Shown: in pieces, positions 63,581 to 64,000 of the stretch
Position numbering within the stretch: position 1 is the first letter of the stretch
How the letters are laid out: each line of letters opens with the position of its first letter
Source of the DNA: Salinicola salarius
Lineage (GTDB): Bacteria > Pseudomonadota > Gammaproteobacteria > Pseudomonadales > Halomonadaceae
Reading direction: 5' to 3'
Assembly (NCBI RefSeq): GCF_002179555.1
Contig: NZ_NHOU01000013.1
Span: 1-64,000 of the forward strand
DNA: 64,000 nt
Notes under the pieces: generated by a model
What the model saw: only the letters and a program-made list of their open reading frames with translations
What the model was told of the DNA's origin: nothing
Databases searched by the model: none
Made by a program: the position numbers and the translations under genes

Positions 63581-64000
63581 GCGCCATCGGCATGACCATT
63601 ACTTCCCTTTTGGCGCGCTATCGTGCCAATGAGCTGACCCCGCGCGGGCTGATCGACACGCTGCTGGCGAACGCCGACGCGCGCGGCAAGGATGCCGCCT
63701 GGATCACCCGGCTCTCCCGCGAGCAGCTCGAGCCCTATCTCGAACGTCTCGACTCTGCCGACCCGCAGAGCCTGCCGCTCTACGGCATCCCGTTCGCGAT
63801 CAAGGACAACATCGATCTCGCCGGTGTGCCGACCACGGCGGGCAGTCCCGTCTATGCCTATACGCCCAATGAGTCCGCCTTCGTGGTGCGCCAGCTGATC
63901 GAGGCCGGGGCCATCCCCATGGGCAAGACCAATCTCGACCAGTTCGCCACCGGGCTGGTCGGCGAACGTGCGCTGGACGTCTATGGCGTGCCCGGCAATG
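63577..64000 (+). CDS. atzF: Allophanate hydrolase (N-terminal part; runs off the right edge)
   Basis: The first 141 residues of an amidase-signature enzyme are visible: [28 protein letters not shown] carries the catalytic Lys near residue 76, and [16 protein letters not shown] follows. The Ser-cisSer part of the triad lies beyond the edge. In this operon it should hydrolyse allophanate to ammonia and carbon dioxide, completing guanidine breakdown. The ATG overlaps the carboxylase stop (ATGA). The amidase family alone would be ambiguous; the operon decides the call. Confidence 0.9.

Overview
The window is high-G+C gammaproteobacterial chromosome. Gene content and protein style best fit the Halomonadaceae (Halomonas, Chromohalobacter or Salinicola type). 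That is inferred from the proteins and the housekeeping set (pyrB, serA, xseB-ispA-dxs, djlA); there is no rRNA or tRNA to fix it.

Layout. 1-3.8 kb: a truncated nitrilase-family hydrolase divergent from a LuxR-type regulator, then pyrB, an SDR oxidoreductase and a MITE-like repeat. 3.8-8.2 kb: purine/ureide genes, namely an IclR regulator with a repeat-built N-terminus, uraD, uraH, 8-oxoguanine deaminase and a GntR/FCD regulator. 8.2-28.1 kb: a defence island of lower G+C inserted into the catabolic locus. It is a BREX type 1 operon (HTH, brxA, brxB, brxC, AlbA_2/Schlafen-like protein, pglX, pglZ, brxL), with a TrlF-like PHP-ATPase and an AAA ATPase plus HNH nuclease pair (Septu/PtuAB-like) between pglX and pglZ. 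28.2-37.6 kb: ureide genes resume (allantoin racemase-like, puuE, allE, NCS1 permease, allA) around a hydroxyproline module (hydroxyproline 2-epimerase, DapA-type deaminase, GntR regulator, DadA-like oxidase). 37.6-43.5 kb: a D-amino-acid module (SSS symporter, RidA, N-acyl-D-amino-acid deacylase, RpiR regulator, DSD1-like PLP enzyme). 43.5-55.3 kb: candidate sRNA, SDR, TonB receptor, small lipoprotein, serA, formaldehyde-dehydrogenase-like ADH, xseB-ispA-dxs, djlA and a methyltransferase. 55.5-64 kb: a guanidine-I (ykkC) riboswitch, then an ABC transporter, two DUF1989 proteins, a biotin-dependent urea/guanidine carboxylase and the start of allophanate hydrolase.

How it works together. Most of the non-defence content scavenges nitrogen: 8-oxoguanine and urate through allantoin to glyoxylate and urea, hydroxyproline, D-amino acids, and guanidine through allophanate to ammonia. 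A repeated operator-like dyad (TTGT-N2-ACAA, best copy TTTGTATACAAA at 5449-5460) precedes most ureide and hydroxyproline transcription units on both sides of the island. This suggests one GntR/FCD regulon later split by the BREX insertion. Urate oxidase and allantoate amidohydrolase are not in the window.

The main leads for new biology are the composite BREX/TrlF/Septu-like operon; a 140-nt inverted repeat that would bury the ribosome-binding site of the AlbA_2 gene; a compositional mosaic in pglX; the split GntR regulon; the candidate sRNA at 43.6-43.8 kb; and the 24-bp coding repeats in the IclR gene.
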